In this document: positions 62,139 through 64,000 of the stretch, one piece after another
How positions within the stretch are numbered: position 1 is the first letter of the stretch
Layout: each line of letters begins with the position of its first letter
Source: RYN-230 sp963844695
GTDB lineage: Bacteria > Actinomycetota > Actinomycetes > Streptosporangiales > Streptosporangiaceae
Direction of reading: 5' to 3'
Assembly (NCBI GenBank): GCA_963844695.1
Contig: CAWJPL010000037.1
Coordinates: 1 to 64,000 of the forward strand
DNA length: 64,000 bases
Translations under genes and position numbers: made by a program
The notes under the pieces: model-generated
What the model saw: the letters and a program-made list of their open reading frames with translations, nothing else
What the model was told of the DNA's origin: nothing
Database searches by the model: none

Positions 62139-62961
62139 TCAGGTCTTCTTGATGGTGACGCTTTCGATGACGACTTTCTCCTTCGGGTGCCCATCCCCGG
62201 CCCCATTGGCGTTGTTACTACCCGCCTTGGCCACATTCTGGACGATCCCGAGTCCTTTGACGACCTCGCCGAACGGTGTGTAGTTGGGCATCAGGGTCGA
62301 GTTCTTGTACACGATGAAGAACTGGCTGCCGTTGGTATTGGGGCCGGAGTTCGCCATCGCCACCGTGCCCTGGGTGTACTTGGCCCCGGCCAGGTTCTCG
62401 TTAGCGAACTTGTAGCCGGGGCCGCCGCTGCCGGTCCCGGTCGGATCGCCGCACTGCAACACGAACGGATCGATGGTGGTCAGCCGGTGGCAGTGCGTGT
62501 TGTTGAAGTAGTTCTTCGCCGCCAGGTACACGAAGGAGTTGACCGTGCAGGTGGCCTTGCTGTTCAGCAGGTCGATGACCACGTCGCCCCGGTTGGTGTG
62601 GATCGTGGCCTGGTAGCTCGCCTTGTCGTCGGGTTTGGCTGGCGGCAGGCCCACGTTCCGGGCGGCGGTCCCGTTGGGCAGGTAGCTACAGCTGGTCGCG
62701 GGTTCCGCCTGGGTGGAGGCGGAGGCGGAGGCTGAGGCTGGACGGCGTAGCCGACGACGTCGCGGACACGGCCGCGGCCTTGCTGCTGCCCGGGCCGGCG
62801 AACAGGAAGTAGCCGCCCACGCCCAGCCCGACAACCACGCAGCAGATCACGGCCACTATCGTGATCTGGCGTGTCTTCCTGTCCCGTTCGGCGCGCCGCG
62901 TCTGCTGGCGCAGCATGCGTTCCCGGGCCAGCTTGCGCTGCCGCTCCTTCTTACCGCTCAC
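62139..62961 (-). CDS. Membrane-anchored cyclophilin-type peptidyl-prolyl isomerase (one frameshift)
   Basis: Basic cytoplasmic N-terminus (KKERQRKLARERMLRQQTRR), one membrane helix (TIVAVICCVVVGLGVGGYFL), a Ser/Ala linker, then a cyclophilin domain: HTNRGDVVIDLLNSKATCTV, NSFVYLAAKNYFNNTHCHRL, FVLQCGDPTGTGSGGPGYKF, VAMANSGPNTNGSQFFIVYK and FGEVVKGLGIVQNVAKAG. The frame changes near 62725-62745 in a GGCGGAG repeat encoding the linker. Histidine HRL replaces the usual FHR, while the QFF core is kept. GTG 62961 with AGGAGG upstream. Confidence 0.87.
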
Positions 62962-63149
62962 CGATCCGTTTCCTCCTGGCTGCCTGTTGCCTGCTTACCA
63001 GCGAAACTTCGCGAATGGTACCGGCACCCGTGAGGTCGTGACGCCGCTGTTATCGGTTCGCGGCTGGGCTGAGCAGATCGGTAGCCTGTAGCGGGGAAGT
63101 TGACCCGTGAGTCCGCCCTCTGTCCCGAACGCCCGAAGGAGGTCACCCC

Positions 63150-63845
63150 GTGCTGATTACCGGGTTTCCGGCTGGTTCCTTCGCCGCCAATTGCTACCTG
63201 GTGGCCCCGGAACCCGGCGCGGAGTGCGTGATCATCGACCCCGGGGAAGACGCGGCCGGCACGATCGCGGAAGTCGTCGCCGACCACCGGCTGAAGCCGG
63301 TCGCGGTGCTGCTCACCCACGGCCACATCGACCACGTGTGGTCGGTGGCGCCAGTGTGCGGGGCGCGCGGCATTCCGGCCTACATCCACCCCGACGACCG
63401 GGCGCTGCTCTCCGACCCGGCCCGGGGCCTGCCCCTGGGCGCGGGCCAGCAGCTGTTCGGGGGCCTGGAGTTCACTGAGCCGGACGACGTCCGGGAGCTG
63501 GCCGACGGGACCGTGCTGAACCTGGCCGGCCTGGAGATCACGGTCGGCCACGCGCCCGGGCACACCCCGGGGTCCGTGGTGTTCCGCTCCGACCCGGCCG
63601 TCATGTTCTCCGGGGACCTGCTGTTCGCCGGGTCGATCGGGCGGACCGACCTGCCTGGCGGCGACACCGCCGCCATGATGGACAGCCTGGCCCGGGTCTG
63701 CCTGACCCTGCCGGACGAGACGCGGGTGCTGCCCGGCCACGGCCCGCAGACGACCATCGGCGTCGAGCGGGCCAGCAATCAGTTCCTGGTCGCGCTGGAA
63801 CGAAATACCGGGCTGGGCGAGCCGGGACGATCGACGGGGCTGTAA
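63150..63845 (+). CDS. MBL-fold metallo-hydrolase (glyoxalase II-like)
   Basis: Metallo-beta-lactamase-fold enzyme of 231 residues. Metal motifs: LLTHGHIDHVWSVAPVCGAR (HxHxDH), VGHAPGHTPGSVVFRSDPAV, MFSGDLLFAGSIGRTDLPGG and RVLPGHGPQTTIGVERASN. These are the ligands of glyoxalase II-type hydrolases acting on thioesters. The start is GTG with GAAGGAGG upstream. In many actinobacteria this gene follows the cyclophilin gene and precedes hisS. Here aspS begins 19 nt later. Confidence 0.9.
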   Translation: MLITGFPAGSFAANCYLVAPEPGAECVIIDPGEDAAGTIAEVVADHRLKPVAVLLTHGHIDHVWSVAPVCGARGIPAYIHPDDRALLSDPARGLPLGAGQQLFGGLEFTEPDDVRELADGTVLNLAGLEITVGHAPGHTPGSVVFRSDPAVMFSGDLLFAGSIGRTDLPGGDTAAMMDSLARVCLTLPDETRVLPGHGPQTTIGVERASNQFLVALERNTGLGEPGRSTGL

Positions 63846-63864
63846 CGGAGAGGCTGAGCAGGAA

Positions 63865-64000
63865 ATGATCCGAACCCATGAGGCGGGCACGCTGCGCGCC
63901 GAGCAGGACGGCCAGACGGTGACCCTGGCGGGCTGGGTGGCCCGCCGCCGTGACCACGGCGGGGTCACCTTCATCGACCTGCGCGACGCCAGCGGGATCG
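63865..64000 (+). CDS. aspS: Aspartyl-tRNA synthetase, N-terminal part, cut by window edge
   Basis: First 45 codons only: MIRTHEAGTLRAEQDGQTVT, then LAGWVARRRDHGGVTFIDLR and DASGI. This is the OB-fold anticodon-binding start of bacterial AspRS, in which GWVxRRRDHGGxxFIDLRD is almost diagnostic. AGGAA lies just before the ATG, 19 nt after the MBL gene. The gene continues beyond the right edge. Confidence 0.9.
   Translation, partial: MIRTHEAGTLRAEQDGQTVTLAGWVARRRDHGGVTFIDLRDASGI

Overview
The window is chromosomal DNA of a very GC-rich actinobacterium (by eye around 70-75 percent GC, with strong G/C preference at third codon positions). An SsgA/SsgB-like sporulation protein, a phosphatidylinositol-mannoside gene set (pgsA, an acyltransferase, pimA), a stand-alone Clp N-domain protein, ECF and LAL regulators and leaderless promoters point to a spore-forming, filamentous soil-type actinomycete such as Streptosporangiales or relatives. 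The genus cannot be fixed from sequence alone. I see no phage, insertion sequence, CRISPR array or rRNA. There is one tRNA, tRNA-Val(CAC).

Layout. 1-8 kb: accessory genes, many with broken reading frames: FtsX-type permease, epoxide-hydrolase-like protein, VOC protein, ECF sigma factor with SnoaL-like tail, DinB-like protein, MocR-type regulator and a second alpha/beta hydrolase. 8-11.5 kb: hutH, a class IV aminotransferase, a P-loop protein and an SsgA-like gene. 11.5-12.9 kb: gene-poor zone with a low-GC coding remnant and the tRNA gene with its terminator. 12.9-18.4 kb: cupin, NAD-dependent epimerase, AMP-forming acyl ligase, quinone-oxidoreductase-like protein and a KAS III (FabH-like) enzyme; a tandem dyad operator lies between epimerase and ligase. 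18.4-24.4 kb: membrane-anchored propeller-like protein, DoxX protein with a Lys/Ala-rich tail, an ABC ATPase/permease pair, an SRPBCC protein and a GntR/UTRA regulator. 24.4-29.7 kb: trpA and trpB with a palindromic operator, a YVTN beta-propeller protein with a recent internal duplication and an APC amino-acid permease. 29.8-38.1 kb: D-threonine-aldolase-like enzyme, ABM monooxygenase, CorA, L,D-transpeptidase, DUF3558-like lipoprotein and a large LAL-type LuxR regulator.

From 38.3 kb to the right edge lies a housekeeping block of the kind conserved in actinobacteria: thrS, HIT protein, (EF-G2 on the opposite strand), pgsA, PIM acyltransferase, pimA, LemA-like protein, pdxS, Clp-N protein, pdxT, yebC, Eis-like acetyltransferase, ruvC-ruvA-ruvB, yajC-secD-secF, apt, rel, (DUF349 and cyclophilin on the minus strand), MBL-fold hydrolase and the start of aspS. 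It covers PI/PIM lipid synthesis, PLP synthesis (PdxST), Holliday-junction processing under a visible LexA box, Sec export and the stringent response. Stop/start overlaps of 1-4 bases run through much of it and imply translational coupling.

Two themes cut across the window. First, about 19 probable frameshifts occur, concentrated at 0-8, 16-28 and 54-63 kb and absent from about 28.1-54.5 kb. They also hit secD and secF, so most are probably base-indel errors in the assembly rather than pseudogenes; frameshifted genes are annotated as whole genes with the break positions given. Second, several genes begin 6-7 nt after a TANNNT hexamer, the layout expected of leaderless transcripts. No clearly new multi-gene system is visible; the best leads are the trpB-trpA-gntR unit with its TCTAGA palindromes, the tandem dyad operator at 14.24-14.30 kb, the dyad in the pdxT promoter, and the Clp-N protein between pdxS and pdxT.
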